Positions 48,960 to 58,511 of a stretch of 64,000 nucleotides of DNA are shown here, in pieces; position 1 is the first letter of the stretch; each line of letters begins with the position of its first letter. The DNA comes from Acidimicrobiia bacterium (GTDB lineage Bacteria; Actinomycetota; Acidimicrobiia; Acidimicrobiales; AC-14). A program made the position numbers and the translations under genes. The notes below the pieces were generated by a model. It saw only the letters and a program-made list of their open reading frames with translations. It was not told the origin of the DNA and did not search any database. The DNA is taken from the NCBI GenBank assembly GCA_023265025.1, contig JAHFUP010000003.1, forward strand, positions 62,001 through 126,000, read 5' to 3'.

Positions 48960-50900
48960 ATGGTCCACGCCGTCTGGCTCATACCTGCCCTCCCGCTGGC
49001 CGGGTTCCTTATCCTGCTGGCCACCGGCCGGCGCCTCGGCGACCCCAGGGCCGGCTACCTGGCCACGGCGATGATCGCCGGCTCGTTCGTGGTCGCCGTC
49101 GGCGTGTTCTTCGACCTCATGGGCCTACACGGGGAGGAGCGCCACTTCGAGCAGGAGCTGTTCTCGTGGATCTCCGTCGGCGGGCTCGACGTCCACGTCG
49201 GGTTCCTGGTCGATCCCCTGTCGGTCACGATGGCCCTGTTCGTCACCGGCGTCGGCGCCCTCATCCACCTGTACTCCATCGGCTACATGCACGGCGACGA
49301 GCGCTACCCGACGTTCTTCGTCTACCTGAACCTGTTCGCCTTCTCGATGCTGATGCTCGTCCTGTCGGACTCGTTCCTCCTCACCTTCCTCGGCTGGGAG
49401 GGCGTGGGCGCCTGCTCGTACTTCCTCATCGCGTTCTGGTTCGAGCGCCCGACGGCGGCTACCGCCGGCAAGAAAGCCTTCGTTACCAACCGGATCGGCG
49501 ACTTCGGGTTCATGCTCGCCATGTTCCTCATCTTCTCGACGTTCGGGTCGCTCAACTACGGACCCGTGCTCGAGGGCGCGCACGAGCTCACGAAGGGCAC
49601 CGCCACCGCCATCGCCCTGCTGCTGTTCGTGGGCGCGGTCGGGAAGTCGGCGCAGCTCCCGCTCTACGTGTGGCTGCCCGACGCCATGGAGGGCCCGACA
49701 CCCGTCTCGGCCCTGATCCACGCCGCCACCATGGTCACCGCCGGCGTCTTCCTCATGGTGCGCGTCAACCCGATCCTTGAGCTCGCGCCCGGGGCGCTGA
49801 CGTTGATCGCCACGATCGGCGCGCTCACCGCCTTCTTCGCGGCCACCATCGCCTGCGCCCAGAACGACATCAAGAGGGTCCTGGCCTACTCGACCGTCTC
49901 CCAGCTCGGGTACATGTTCCTGGCCGTCGGGTCGGGCGCATACATCGCCGCCATCTTCCACATGGTGACCCACGCCTTCTTCAAGGCCCTTCTCTTCCTC
50001 GGCGCCGGCTCGGTGATCCACGGCATGCACGACGAGCAGGACATGAAGCGCATGGGCGCGCTGCGGAAGTGGATGCCGATCACCAGCGGCACGTTCATCG
50101 TCGGATGGCTGGCGATCGCCGGCGTGCCGCCGCTCTCCGGGTTCTGGTCGAAAGACGACATCCTCCTGAGCGCCTGGGAGAACAACAAGCTGCTGTGGTT
50201 CATCGGGCTCGTGACCGCCCTCATGACCGCCTACTACATGACCCGCCAAGTCATTCTCGTGTTCTTCGGCGCCGAGCGTTGGTCGCACGCGACGGAAGGC
50301 ACGTCGCACGACGACGCGGAGGCGACTCCCGACCACGGGGCCGGCGCCGGCGGCCACGGAACCGGCGCCCACGGCGACTTCAAGCCCCACGAGTCGCCGG
50401 GCACCATGGCCTTCCCATTGGTGATGCTTGCCGCCCTCGCCCTCGTCGCCGGCATCCTCAAGTCACCGCTCGAGCGCTGGCTGGAACCGGTGCTCGCCCA
50501 TCCGCACGAGTTCTCCTCGACCAGCGGCACGAAGCTCGCGCTGATGGGGCTCGCCACCGCGGCGGCGCTCGGCGGCTTGCTGATGGCGCGGGCCATTTGG
50601 CTCCGGGGCCAGCGGGCCCGTCAGGAGAGCCTGGAGCCGGAGGTCCTCCGCCACGCCTGGTACGTCGACGAGCTGTACCAGCGGATCGTCGAGGCGCCCA
50701 GCCGGGCGCTGGCCAACTTCAGCGCCTTCGTGATCGACGCCAAGGTCATCGACGGCACGGTGAACGGTGTGGGTGCCCTGGTGCGGGCCGGCGGCAGCCG
50801 GCTCCGAACGGTGCAGTCGGGGTTCGTGCGCAACTACGCGCTCGCCGTCGCCGTCGGCGCGGTGGCGATCCTGGCGTACGCAGTGGCAAGGGCGGGCTAG
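48960..50900 (+). CDS. nuoL: NADH-quinone oxidoreductase subunit L (set 1)
   Basis: A 646-residue antiporter-like proton-pumping subunit (ND5). LGWEGVGACSYFLIAFWF holds the key Glu, and KSAQLPLYVWLPDAMEGPTPVSALIHAATMV with AYSTVSQLGYMF the channel Lys/His residues, in several conserved pieces. Between helices near residues 445-480 it carries an unusual His/Gly/Asp-rich loop (SHDDAEATPDHGAGAGGHG). The C-terminal lateral helix is present. ATG 48960 follows nuoK by 11 nt. Confidence 0.95.
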   Translation: MVHAVWLIPALPLAGFLILLATGRRLGDPRAGYLATAMIAGSFVVAVGVFFDLMGLHGEERHFEQELFSWISVGGLDVHVGFLVDPLSVTMALFVTGVGALIHLYSIGYMHGDERYPTFFVYLNLFAFSMLMLVLSDSFLLTFLGWEGVGACSYFLIAFWFERPTAATAGKKAFVTNRIGDFGFMLAMFLIFSTFGSLNYGPVLEGAHELTKGTATAIALLLFVGAVGKSAQLPLYVWLPDAMEGPTPVSALIHAATMVTAGVFLMVRVNPILELAPGALTLIATIGALTAFFAATIACAQNDIKRVLAYSTVSQLGYMFLAVGSGAYIAAIFHMVTHAFFKALLFLGAGSVIHGMHDEQDMKRMGALRKWMPITSGTFIVGWLAIAGVPPLSGFWSKDDILLSAWENNKLLWFIGLVTALMTAYYMTRQVILVFFGAERWSHATEGTSHDDAEATPDHGAGAGGHGTGAHGDFKPHESPGTMAFPLVMLAALALVAGILKSPLERWLEPVLAHPHEFSSTSGTKLALMGLATAAALGGLLMARAIWLRGQRARQESLEPEVLRHAWYVDELYQRIVEAPSRALANFSAFVIDAKVIDGTVNGVGALVRAGGSRLRTVQSGFVRNYALAVAVGAVAILAYAVARAG

Positions 50901-52430
50901 TTGTCCGACAGCCTCCCGATCCTCACCCTCCTCATCCTGATCCCGGTCATCGGGGCGGTCGTCGTCGCCTGTCTGCCCCGCGACAACGAGGGCTTGCTCA
51001 AGATGGTCGGGCTGACCTTCGCCGGCGTGGCGCTGGCGCTGTCCGTCGCCCTGGTCTTCGACTACCGGGCCGAGGGCAGCGGGTTCCAGTTCATGTCGGA
51101 GCACGTGTGGATCCGCTCGTTCGGTATCTCCTGGAAGCTCGGCGTCGACGGGATCTCGCTGTTCCTGATCGGCCTCACCGGCGTGCTGTTCCCGCTGGCG
51201 ATCATCGGCCCCCAGGTACACAAGGACGTGAAGGGCTACGTCGCCTGGATGCTCCTGCTCGAAGCCGGCTGCATGGGCGTCTTCCTGGCCCTCGACCTGT
51301 TCCTGTTCTTCCTGTTCTGGGAGCTGGTCCTCGTCCCGATGTACTTCCTCATCGGCGGGTGGGGCTACGACCGGCGCATCTACGCCACCATCAAGTTCTT
51401 CCTCTACACGATGGTCGGCTCGGCGTTGATGCTGGTCGGCATCCTGGCCGTCGTGTTCCTGCACCAGCGGGCGACGGGCAACCTCACGTTCGACGTGGTG
51501 AGGTTGGCCGAGGAGCAGTCGCTGGCCTCGAGCACCGCCCGCTGGCTGTTCCTGGCCTTCGCTGCGTCCTTCGCCATCAAGGTGCCGATCTTCCCGGTCC
51601 ATACCTGGCTGCCCGATGCCCATACGGAAGCGCCGACCGGGGGCTCGGTGATCCTGGCCGGGATCATGCTGAAGCTCGGGACGTACGGGTTCCTGCGCTT
51701 CGGCCTCTACATGTTCCCGCAGGCGGCCGTCGACCTCGCCCCGCTGTTCCTCACCCTCGGCACCATCGGCATCATCTACGGCGCGGTGGTGGCGACCATG
51801 CAGAAGGACCTGAAACGCCTGGTGGCGTACTCGTCGGTGGCCCACCTCGGGTTCATCGTGCTCGGCGTGTTCGGCCTCTCGCAGCAGGGCCTTGAGGGCG
51901 GCGTGATCCAGATGGTCAACCATGGCCTGTCCACCGGCGCCCTCTTCTTCCTCGTCGGCATGATCTACGAGCGCCGGCACACTCGGCTGATCGCCGAGCT
52001 CGGCGGCATCCAGAGGGTGGCGCCGGTGTTCGCCGGCGTCTTCATGCTGGTGATGCTGTCGTCCATCGGGCTGCCCGGCCTCAACGGCTTCGTCGGCGAG
52101 TTCCTGGTCCTCATCGGCACGTTCGTGACCCGTCGCTGGTGGGCGGTCGTGGCCACCGCCGGCGTGATCCTCGCCGCGCTGTACCTGCTGTGGGCGTACC
52201 AGCGGGTGTTTCACGGACGCCCCGAGGGGGAGAACGCCACGTTCCCCGAGATGACGATGCGGGAGCGGGCCGTGATGGCGCCGCTCGTCGCCCTCATCGT
52301 CCTGCTCGGCGTGTACCCGAAGCCGGTACTCGACCGCATCGCCCCGTCCGTGCGTGAGCTCATCACCCACGTCGAGGAGCATTCCGACTACCGCCAGCCG
52401 GCGGTCGCAGTGGGGGTGGCGGACCGTTGA
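50901..52430 (+). CDS. nuoM: NADH-quinone oxidoreductase subunit M (set 1)
   Basis: A 509-residue antiporter-like subunit (ND4). FFLFWELVLVPMYFLIGGWG carries the key Glu; KVPIFPVHTWLPDAHTEAPT and LVAYSSVAHLGFIVLG follow, as does NGFVGEFLVLIG. About 14 spans. TTG 50901 directly follows the nuoL stop; the TGA overlaps the TTG of nuoN (TTGA). Confidence 0.95.
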   Translation: MSDSLPILTLLILIPVIGAVVVACLPRDNEGLLKMVGLTFAGVALALSVALVFDYRAEGSGFQFMSEHVWIRSFGISWKLGVDGISLFLIGLTGVLFPLAIIGPQVHKDVKGYVAWMLLLEAGCMGVFLALDLFLFFLFWELVLVPMYFLIGGWGYDRRIYATIKFFLYTMVGSALMLVGILAVVFLHQRATGNLTFDVVRLAEEQSLASSTARWLFLAFAASFAIKVPIFPVHTWLPDAHTEAPTGGSVILAGIMLKLGTYGFLRFGLYMFPQAAVDLAPLFLTLGTIGIIYGAVVATMQKDLKRLVAYSSVAHLGFIVLGVFGLSQQGLEGGVIQMVNHGLSTGALFFLVGMIYERRHTRLIAELGGIQRVAPVFAGVFMLVMLSSIGLPGLNGFVGEFLVLIGTFVTRRWWAVVATAGVILAALYLLWAYQRVFHGRPEGENATFPEMTMRERAVMAPLVALIVLLGVYPKPVLDRIAPSVRELITHVEEHSDYRQPAVAVGVADR

Positions 52431-53989
52431 TCGGCCAGTTGGATCCGATCGTCCTGCCCCACGTCGAGTGGAGCCTGCTCTCGCCCGAGCTGATCCTGAT
52501 CGGGGGGGCGCTGGCGCTGCTGGTGGCGGGCACGTTCCGGCGCGACCGCGCCATGGCCGCCTCCGCGTGTGTGTTCACGGTGGCGGTGGCGGTGGCCGCG
52601 CTGGTCGCGTCGTGGGGGCTCTGGGGGGACGTCGGCGGAGGCGCCGGCGGCGCCCGGCTGGCCGTCGCCGACGCGGTGGTGGTCGACGGCTTCGCCATCT
52701 TCTTCACCGTCGTCATCTGCGTGTCGGTGGCGCTCGGGGCGTTGCTGGCCCACGGGTACCTGCGCCAGGAGAAGTTGGAAGCGCCGTCGTTCTACGTGCT
52801 GATGATGCTGTCGGCGTCGGGCGGAATCCTCATGGCCAAGGCCAACGACCTCATCCTGATCTTCCTCGGCCTCGAAATCCTGTCCATCGCCCTGTACGTG
52901 CTGGCCGGCTACCACCAGCGGCGGGAGCAGTCACGGGAAGCGGCGATCAAATACTTCGTCCTCGGCTCGTTCTCCTCGGCCTTCTTCCTGTACGGCGTGG
53001 CCCTGACCTACGGCTCGACCGGCTCCACGAACCTCGGGTTCATCGCCGAGTTCCTGTCGACCCAGACCGTGACCGGGGGCGTGCTGCTGGGCGGGTTCGC
53101 CTTGCTGTTGGTCGGGCTCGGGTTCAAGGTGGCGGCGGTGCCGTTCCACATGTGGACGCCCGACGTCTACCAAGGGTCGCCCACGCCGGTCACCGGGTTC
53201 ATGGCCGCCGCGGCCAAGGCTGCCGGCTTCGCCGCCCTGCTGCGCATCTTCTTCTCCGCCTTCGGCACCGAGCAGCTCGACTGGAAGCCCATCGTCTGGG
53301 TCCTGGCCGTGCTGAGCATGGTGGTCGGCTCGACGCTGGCCGTCGTCCAGACCGACGTCAAGCGCATGCTGGCCTACTCCTCGATCAGCCACGCCGGCTA
53401 CATCCTGATCGGCCTGCAGGCGGCGAACGACCGGGGTATCGCCGGGTCGCTCTTCTACCTCCTGGCGTACGCGTTCCTGATCGCGGGGAGCTTCGCCGTC
53501 GTCGCCATCGTCAGCCGGCGGGGGGACCTGCGGACCGGCCTGGATGCGTACCGGGGGCTATCGCGTGACCGGCCTGCCCTTGCGTTCGCCTTCACGGTGT
53601 TCCTGCTGGCCCAGGCCGGCGTGCCGTTCACGTCGGGCTTCCTGGCCAAGTTCTACGTGATCTCCGCCGCCGTCGAGGCCCGCTCGTACGCCATCGCGGT
53701 GATCGCCATGTTGGCGTCGGTCGTCGCCGCCTTCTTCTACCTCCGCCTGATCGTCGTCATGTACATGGCCGAGAACCAGACGATGGCCGGCGTGGGGCCG
53801 GAGACGTCGACTGGAGACATCGAGTCGGCCGGCGAGGGTGGCGTCGCCACTGCCGTGATGACCCGGGTCCACGTCCCGGTGGCGGCGGCGGTGGCGATCG
53901 GCATCTGCCTGGCGTTCACCATCGGCGCCGGCCTCCTGCCCCAGCCGGTCATCGACTTCGCCCGCCACGCCACGATCCTGCGTCTGTAG
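52427..53989 (+). CDS. nuoN: NADH-quinone oxidoreductase subunit N (set 1)
   Basis: A 520-residue antiporter-like subunit (ND2). LIFLGLEILSIALYVLAGY, EAAIKYFVLGSFSSAFFLYG, KVAAVPFHMWTPDVYQGSPTPV, and MLAYSSISHAGYILIG are conserved. The last gene of set 1; no clear terminator follows. TTG 52427 is coupled to nuoM. Confidence 0.95.
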   Translation: MIGQLDPIVLPHVEWSLLSPELILIGGALALLVAGTFRRDRAMAASACVFTVAVAVAALVASWGLWGDVGGGAGGARLAVADAVVVDGFAIFFTVVICVSVALGALLAHGYLRQEKLEAPSFYVLMMLSASGGILMAKANDLILIFLGLEILSIALYVLAGYHQRREQSREAAIKYFVLGSFSSAFFLYGVALTYGSTGSTNLGFIAEFLSTQTVTGGVLLGGFALLLVGLGFKVAAVPFHMWTPDVYQGSPTPVTGFMAAAAKAAGFAALLRIFFSAFGTEQLDWKPIVWVLAVLSMVVGSTLAVVQTDVKRMLAYSSISHAGYILIGLQAANDRGIAGSLFYLLAYAFLIAGSFAVVAIVSRRGDLRTGLDAYRGLSRDRPALAFAFTVFLLAQAGVPFTSGFLAKFYVISAAVEARSYAIAVIAMLASVVAAFFYLRLIVVMYMAENQTMAGVGPETSTGDIESAGEGGVATAVMTRVHVPVAAAVAIGICLAFTIGAGLLPQPVIDFARHATILRL

Positions 53990-54066
53990 GACAGGACGCC
54001 GGAAGTGGGTTTTGGCTGCTCAGACCGGTACCATCGCCGGCACACGTCGAGCAGGGGCGACAAACC

Positions 54067-54270
54067 GTGTCGGTGAGAGATGTGCGACGAGAGGACGGTC
54101 ACCGGGTCGACGCCGGTGCGCGCATGCAGGTCGACGCCGAGGGCGCCCGCTACTGGGTGCGCTGCTCGTGTGGGTGGACCAGCGAGCCGTCGCTCACCGC
54201 CGTGCTCGCCGAAGCGGCCGGCGAGCAGCACCGAACGCTCGCCGCCACCCGCCGCCCGCACCGGGCGTGA
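54067..54270 (+). CDS. Small hypothetical protein with a C-x-C motif
   Basis: A 67-residue soluble protein from GTG 54067. The middle reads RYWVRCSCGWTSEPSLTAVL, so a Cys-x-Cys-Gly-Trp pattern of a small zinc-ribbon-like or stress protein; a helix rich in Ala/Glu follows. CAGGGGC lies upstream as a weak ribosome site and TACCAT (54029-54034) as a possible -10. No family is recognised. It separates the two complex I gene sets. Confidence 0.5.
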   Translation: MSVRDVRREDGHRVDAGARMQVDAEGARYWVRCSCGWTSEPSLTAVLAEAAGEQHRTLAATRRPHRA

Positions 54271-54284
54271 GGCGCCGAACGGGC

Positions 54285-54319
54285 TTGGTCAGTGGGGTAC
54301 GGCCGTGATTAGGATCACG
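54285..54319 (+). promoter_or_regulatory. Leaderless promoter of nuo set 2 with CRP-type palindrome
   Basis: TTGGTC (54285-54290), a 19-bp spacer and TAGGAT (54310-54315), then 6 nt and ATG 54322. The perfect inverted repeat CGTGAT-TAGG-ATCACG (54304-54319) is centred on the -10; read as GTGA-N6-TCAC it has the spacing of CRP/FNR-family operators, like the site at the bc operon. Confidence 0.55.
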
Positions 54320-54321
54320 TC

Positions 54322-54687
54322 ATGTCACAGTTTCTCCGCCAGTACCTGACGGTCGCCATCTTCGGCGCCGCCGCGGTGCTGATGGTGGGGGCGATGCTCG
54401 GGTTTGGGCGGCTCCTGCGGCCAACCCGCCCGCAGACGGGCAAGTACATCAACTACGAGTGCGGCGTGGACCCGGTGGGCGTCGGCTGGTCGCAGAGCCA
54501 GATCCGGTACTACGTGTTCGCCCTGCTGTTCGTGATGTTCGACGTCGAGGCGGTCTTCATCTTCCCGTGGGCGGTCCGGCTCGAGGCCCTCGCCGTGTTC
54601 GGCCTGGCCGAGATGGGGATCTTCATCGTCATCCTCGCCCTCGGCCTGGTCTACGCCTGGCGCAAGGGCGTGTTGCGTTGGGTCTGA
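54322..54687 (+). CDS. nuoA: NADH-quinone oxidoreductase subunit A (set 2)
   Basis: A 121-residue subunit with three spans: [39 protein letters not shown] in two conserved pieces, then [19 protein letters not shown]. It is clearly diverged from the set 1 copy and has the usual length. First gene of set 2, behind a leaderless promoter. A structured repeat follows directly after its TGA. Confidence 0.95.
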   Translation: MSQFLRQYLTVAIFGAAAVLMVGAMLGFGRLLRPTRPQTGKYINYECGVDPVGVGWSQSQIRYYVFALLFVMFDVEAVFIFPWAVRLEALAVFGLAEMGIFIVILALGLVYAWRKGVLRWV

Positions 54688-54824
54688 TTTCGCCGTCGCA
54701 AGCGGAGCTTGCTCGGCGAGGCAATCGCGCTCCGGTCGGCCGGCGGAGCCGGCCGACCGTCGCCGTTCCTTCTTGGCCGGCAGCGCACGGGGCCGCCTCC
54801 GGCGGCGCTCGACGCCGCCGGCAC
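54688..54824 (+). repeat. Structured intergenic element, copy B
   Basis: Second copy. Hairpin 1 is GCAAGC-GGA-GCTTGC; the box GAGGCAATCGCGCT spans 54718-54731. Hairpin 2 is an 11-bp perfect stem with loop GGA (54734-54744 with 54748-54758), differing from copy A by paired changes. Hairpin 3 is GCCGCC-TCC-GGCGGC (54792-54806), enclosed by GCCGGC/GCCGGC (54776-54781 with 54817-54822). It fills the gap between nuoA and nuoB. Confidence 0.75.
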
Positions 54825-54847
54825 GAACCAATGCAGGAGCTCGTCTG

Positions 54848-55360
54848 ATGGGTCTGGTCGAGAAGGGCACCTTCGGCAAGCCCTCCATGAAGCCACTCAC
54901 CTGGCTCCTCAACTACAGCCGCAAGTACTCGCTCTGGGTGTACCAGTGGGGGCTGGCGTGCTGCGCCATCGAGATGGGCGCCGCCTTCGGCTCGCCCCGC
55001 TACGACGTGATGCGCCTAGGCGTCATCCCCTTCCCCGCCGGCCCCCGCCAGGCCGACCTCGTGGTCGTGTCCGGCACGGTCACCGACAAGATGGCGCCGG
55101 CGATCCGCCGGCTGTGGGAGCAGATGCCCGACCCGAAGTACGTCATCTCCATGGGCTCGTGCGCCAACTGCGGCGGTCCCTACTGGGACTCCTACTCGGT
55201 CACCAAAGGCATCGACCAGATCATCCCGGTCGACGTCTACGTCCCCGGGTGCCCGCCCCGCCCGGAGGCGCTGCTCGAAGGCATCGTCCTCCTGCAGGAG
55301 CGCATCCAGAACGAGAGCATGGCGGACCGCTGGCGAGGGGAGCCGATTGTCGTCCGCTGA
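54848..55360 (+). CDS. nuoB: NADH-quinone oxidoreductase subunit B (set 2)
   Basis: A 170-residue subunit with the N2 cluster ligands in [22 protein letters not shown] and [10 protein letters not shown]. The N-terminus ([20 protein letters not shown]) is of the amphipathic type found in complex I that works without NuoEFG and in the usual form alike. ATG 54848 shares a base with a 5-codon frame upstream. Confidence 0.95.
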   Translation: MGLVEKGTFGKPSMKPLTWLLNYSRKYSLWVYQWGLACCAIEMGAAFGSPRYDVMRLGVIPFPAGPRQADLVVVSGTVTDKMAPAIRRLWEQMPDPKYVISMGSCANCGGPYWDSYSVTKGIDQIIPVDVYVPGCPPRPEALLEGIVLLQERIQNESMADRWRGEPIVVR

Positions 55361-56063
55361 TCCCGCAGGCGGGGGCACCGGGTCCACCACGGCCACGGAG
55401 GACCGCCAGCAGGCGTTGCTCGAGGACCTGACCACCCGGCTGGGCGATGCCGTGGTGGGGTCGCACATCCGCAGCAGCGATCTCTGGGTGCGCGTCCGGC
55501 CCGACGCGTGGCTGCGGGCCGCCCGTGAGTGCAAGGCCATGGGCTTCGAGTACTTCTGCTACCTGTCCGGTATTGACTGGCTGCCGCATACCTGGCCGAA
55601 CCCGAAGGTGATCGAGGGCGTGCTGCCCGATGCCGACGACGAGGCTGCCCTGCCGGTCGACGAGAACGCGGTGGAGGAGGTAGAGGTCGAGGAGCCCGCC
55701 GCCGGCGGCGGGATCGTCACCGGGTACGCCGGCGGCGACACCCGCTTCCAGGTCCTCGCCCGCCTCTACTCCACGATCCGCCACATCGGCGTCACGCTGA
55801 AGGCCGATCTCGACGACGTGACCCCGAGCATCGACTCGTGGACGTCCGAGTTCCCCGGCGCCGACTGGTGCGAGCGGGAGACCTGGGAGATGTACGGCTT
55901 CGACTTCGCCGGCCACCCCAACCTGATCAAGCTGTACCTTCCGGGTGAGTTCGAGGGCTTCCCGATGCGCAAGGACTTCCCCCTCCTCGCCCGCGAGGTC
56001 AAGCCGTGGCCCGGCCTGGTCGACGTCGAGCAGTTCCCCGCCAGCTACAAGAGCGACGACTGA
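55347..56063 (+). CDS. nuoC: NADH-quinone oxidoreductase subunit C (set 2)
   Basis: A 238-residue subunit, longer than the set 1 copy through an N-terminal extension and an acidic insert ([14 protein letters not shown]). The core is normal: [38 protein letters not shown] in two pieces, and [19 protein letters not shown] 55347 lies within the end of nuoB; the TGA shares a base with the nuoD ATG. Confidence 0.94.
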   Translation: MSSADPAGGGTGSTTATEDRQQALLEDLTTRLGDAVVGSHIRSSDLWVRVRPDAWLRAARECKAMGFEYFCYLSGIDWLPHTWPNPKVIEGVLPDADDEAALPVDENAVEEVEVEEPAAGGGIVTGYAGGDTRFQVLARLYSTIRHIGVTLKADLDDVTPSIDSWTSEFPGADWCERETWEMYGFDFAGHPNLIKLYLPGEFEGFPMRKDFPLLAREVKPWPGLVDVEQFPASYKSDD

Positions 56064-57232
56064 TGGCCGTCACCGACCAGCAGCGCCTGTCCTACATCGC
56101 CTCCCAGGCCGCGGACGCCCGCCTGGCGGTGGAGCTCCAGACCGAGGAGATGACGCTCAACCTCGGCCCGCAGCACCCCGCCACCCATGGCACCCTGCGG
56201 ATCGTGGCCAAGCTCGACGGCGAGCAGGTCGTGAAGGCCGACGTCATCTGCGGCTACATGCACCGGGGCTACGAGAAGCTCACCGAGGTCCGCACCTACC
56301 CGCAGATCAACACCCTCATAAACCGGATCGACTGGCTGTCCTCGTTCGCCAACGAGGTCCCCTTCATCCTGGCCGCCGAGGATCTCATGGAGATCGAGGC
56401 GCCACCGCGGGCCCAGTGGATCCGCACCCTCCTCTTCGAGCTGAGCCGGATCGCCAACATCACCCTGTTCATCGGCGAGATGGGCGTGCAGCTCGGCGCC
56501 ATCACTCCGGTGTTCTTCGCCTTCCGCGACCGGGAGTACGTCCTCAACCTCATCGAGGAGGCCACCGGCGGGCGGTTCCACCCCAACTTCGACCGGATCG
56601 GCGGCCTCAAGGACGACCTGCCCAAGGGCTGGATCGCCGAGACCAAGCAGGCCATGGACCGCATCCGCGGCTATTGCGACGAGCTCGAGAACCTTCTCAT
56701 GGGCAATGAGATCTTCGAGGCGCGGACGCGTGGCGTGGGTGTGATCCCGGCCGATGTCGGCCTGTCGTACGGCCTCTCCGGTGCGAACATCCGGGCCAGC
56801 GGTGTCGACTGGGACCTCCGCCGCGACGCCCCCTCGCCGCTGGCGTGGAAGGAGCTGGACTGGAAGGTCTGGACCCACCCCGACGGTGACTCCTTCGCCC
56901 GCTACTGGGTCCGCCTCCAGGAGACCCGCGAGGCGACCAAGATGGTCGACCAGCTCCTCGACGGCCTGCCGTCGGGGCCGATCCAGGCCAAAGTGCCCCG
57001 CATCATCAAGGTGCCCGCCGGCGAGGCGTGGGCCCACACCGAGAACCCCCTCGGCGAGATGGGCTACTACGTCGTCAGCCAGGGCGGCCTCGGCCCGTTC
57101 CGGGTCAAGATCCGCTCGGCGTCGTTCCACAACATCTCGATCGTCCCCTGGCTGCTCAAGGGCGTGTACGTGCCGGACATCATCACCATCCTGTCCAGCC
57201 TCTACTTCATCCTCGGGGACATCGACCGTTAA
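56063..57232 (+). CDS. nuoD: NADH-quinone oxidoreductase subunit D (set 2)
   Basis: A 389-residue quinone-site subunit: NLGPQHPATHGTLR with the quinone His, GYMHRGYEKLTE, RIDWLSSF, ELSRIANITLF and NPLGEMGYYVVSQGG. It differs clearly from set 1 (HRGYEKL in place of HTGMEKT). A gap of 88 nt with a possible promoter follows. Confidence 0.95.
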   Translation: MAVTDQQRLSYIASQAADARLAVELQTEEMTLNLGPQHPATHGTLRIVAKLDGEQVVKADVICGYMHRGYEKLTEVRTYPQINTLINRIDWLSSFANEVPFILAAEDLMEIEAPPRAQWIRTLLFELSRIANITLFIGEMGVQLGAITPVFFAFRDREYVLNLIEEATGGRFHPNFDRIGGLKDDLPKGWIAETKQAMDRIRGYCDELENLLMGNEIFEARTRGVGVIPADVGLSYGLSGANIRASGVDWDLRRDAPSPLAWKELDWKVWTHPDGDSFARYWVRLQETREATKMVDQLLDGLPSGPIQAKVPRIIKVPAGEAWAHTENPLGEMGYYVVSQGGLGPFRVKIRSASFHNISIVPWLLKGVYVPDIITILSSLYFILGDIDR

Positions 57233-57253
57233 CCGTGCCCTGCTACACCGGCG

Positions 57254-57284
57254 TTGGCGTTCCTGTGAAAGCCCTAAGTAAGGT
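57254..57284 (+). promoter_or_regulatory. Possible internal promoter before nuoH (set 2)
   Basis: TTGGCG (57254-57259), a 19-bp spacer and TAAGGT (57279-57284), the same layout as the promoters at 28410 and 54285. The start would be near 57291, leaving a leader of about 30 nt with GGGGGGCAG before ATG 57321. Confidence 0.35.
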
Positions 57285-57320
57285 CCAGCGCGTGCAGACC
57301 CGGGGGGCAGTACGCCTTTG

Positions 57321-58346
57321 ATGTTCGCGGTCGAGATCCCGTACTGGCAGCTCACCATCCTCAAGACGGTGATCGTGCTGTCGATCATCCCGGCCGCCGC
57401 CGTGGTGCTCGGCTACGTCTTCCTGCTGAAGATGATGGCCCACATGCAGAGCCGGATGGGCCCCATGGAGCCGGGCGGCTTCCACGGCTGGTTCCAGCTC
57501 ATCGGCGACGGGATCAAGTTCATCCAGAAGGAGGACATCATCCCGGGCGAGGCCGACCGGCGGGTGTTCGCCATGGCGCCCCTCGTCGTCCTCATCTCCA
57601 CCTTCCTGCTGTACGTGGTGGTGCCCGCCGGCCCCCGCTTGGTCGTCCAGAACCTCGACGTGGGCATCTTCTACGCCCTGGCCGTGTCGTCCCTCGGCGT
57701 CATCGGCGTGCTCATGGCCGGCTGGGCGTCGGCCAACAAGTTCGCCCTGCTCGGGTCGCTCCGCGCCGCCGGCCAGCTGATCGCCTACGAGCTGCCCCTC
57801 GTCCTGGCCGTGGTTGGCGTCGTGATCCAGGCCAACACGATGAGCCTGCAGGGCATCGTGCACGCCCAGGCCGACGGCGCCATCTTTGGCCTTTCCTGGT
57901 TCGGCAACCCGTTCATTCTCACCCAGCTCGTCGGGTTCGGAATCTTCCTCGCCGCGGCCCAGGCCGAGCTGACCCAGACGCCGTTCGACATGCCGGTGGC
58001 CGAGTCCGAGCTCGTCGCCGGCTACATGACCGAGTACTCGGGCTTCCGCTTCCTGTTCTTCTTCATGGCCGAGTTCGGCACCGCCTTCGCCCTCTCGGCC
58101 ATCGCCGCCACCCTCTACTTCGGCGGCTGGTACCAGCCGTTCTTCAAGACCGGGATCATGGCCGACGTCATGGGGCCGGTCGTCCTCGGGGCCAAGATCA
58201 TGCTGATCGCCTTCCTGATCTTCTGGATCCGCTTCACCTTCCCCCGCTTCCGCGAGGACCAGCTGCAGGCCTTCGCCTGGAAGTTCCTCATCCCCCTCTC
58301 CCTCATCAACATCATGGCCACGGCCGTTTTCAAGGTGGTGCTGTGA
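57321..58346 (+). CDS. nuoH: NADH-quinone oxidoreductase subunit H (set 2)
   Basis: A 341-residue membrane subunit: KMMAHMQSRMGPMEPGG, GDGIKFIQKEDIIP, QAELTQTPFDMPVAESELVAGY in two pieces, and WIRFTFPRFREDQLQ. The quinone-tunnel loops are kept. ATG 57321 is used; the frame also opens one codon earlier with TTG. Copy C of the structured element begins right after its TGA. Confidence 0.95.
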   Translation: MFAVEIPYWQLTILKTVIVLSIIPAAAVVLGYVFLLKMMAHMQSRMGPMEPGGFHGWFQLIGDGIKFIQKEDIIPGEADRRVFAMAPLVVLISTFLLYVVVPAGPRLVVQNLDVGIFYALAVSSLGVIGVLMAGWASANKFALLGSLRAAGQLIAYELPLVLAVVGVVIQANTMSLQGIVHAQADGAIFGLSWFGNPFILTQLVGFGIFLAAAQAELTQTPFDMPVAESELVAGYMTEYSGFRFLFFFMAEFGTAFALSAIAATLYFGGWYQPFFKTGIMADVMGPVVLGAKIMLIAFLIFWIRFTFPRFREDQLQAFAWKFLIPLSLINIMATAVFKVVL

Positions 58347-58484
58347 TCGCCATCGCAAGCGGAGCTTGCTCGGCGAGGCAATCGTGCTGCGGGTGTCCGG
58401 CGGAGCCGTCCACCCTTCGCGCTCAAACTTTCCGGCCGGCAGCCGGGGGGGCCGCCTCTGGCGGCTTCGCACGGCCGCCGGCGA
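58347..58484 (+). repeat. Structured intergenic element, copy C
   Basis: Third copy, in the nuoH-nuoI gap. Hairpin 1 GCAAGC-GGA-GCTTGC is the same as in copy B. The box reads GAGGCAATCGTGCT. Hairpin 2 (58391-58401 with 58405-58415) keeps the GGA loop and 9 of 11 pairs, including three pairs that differ from copies A and B on both sides. Hairpin 3 is GCCGCC-TCT-GGCGGC (58451-58465), enclosed by GCCGGC/GCCGGC (58435-58440 with 58477-58482). Confidence 0.72.
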
Positions 58485-58511
58485 GTCAACCCCTCGTTCG
58501 GAGTTGTCGCA

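Noticed and set aside
54008-54020. Third copy of the hemL palindromic repeat (TTTTGGCTGC)
   Set aside because: Only one arm is present; no matching CTGCAGCCAAA lies within 100 nt.
54831-54850. Five-codon frame (MQELV) before nuoB of set 2 as a regulatory mini-ORF
   Set aside because: It is very short, contains the nuoB ribosome site itself, and has no promoter with leaderless spacing; the TGATG overlap may be chance.
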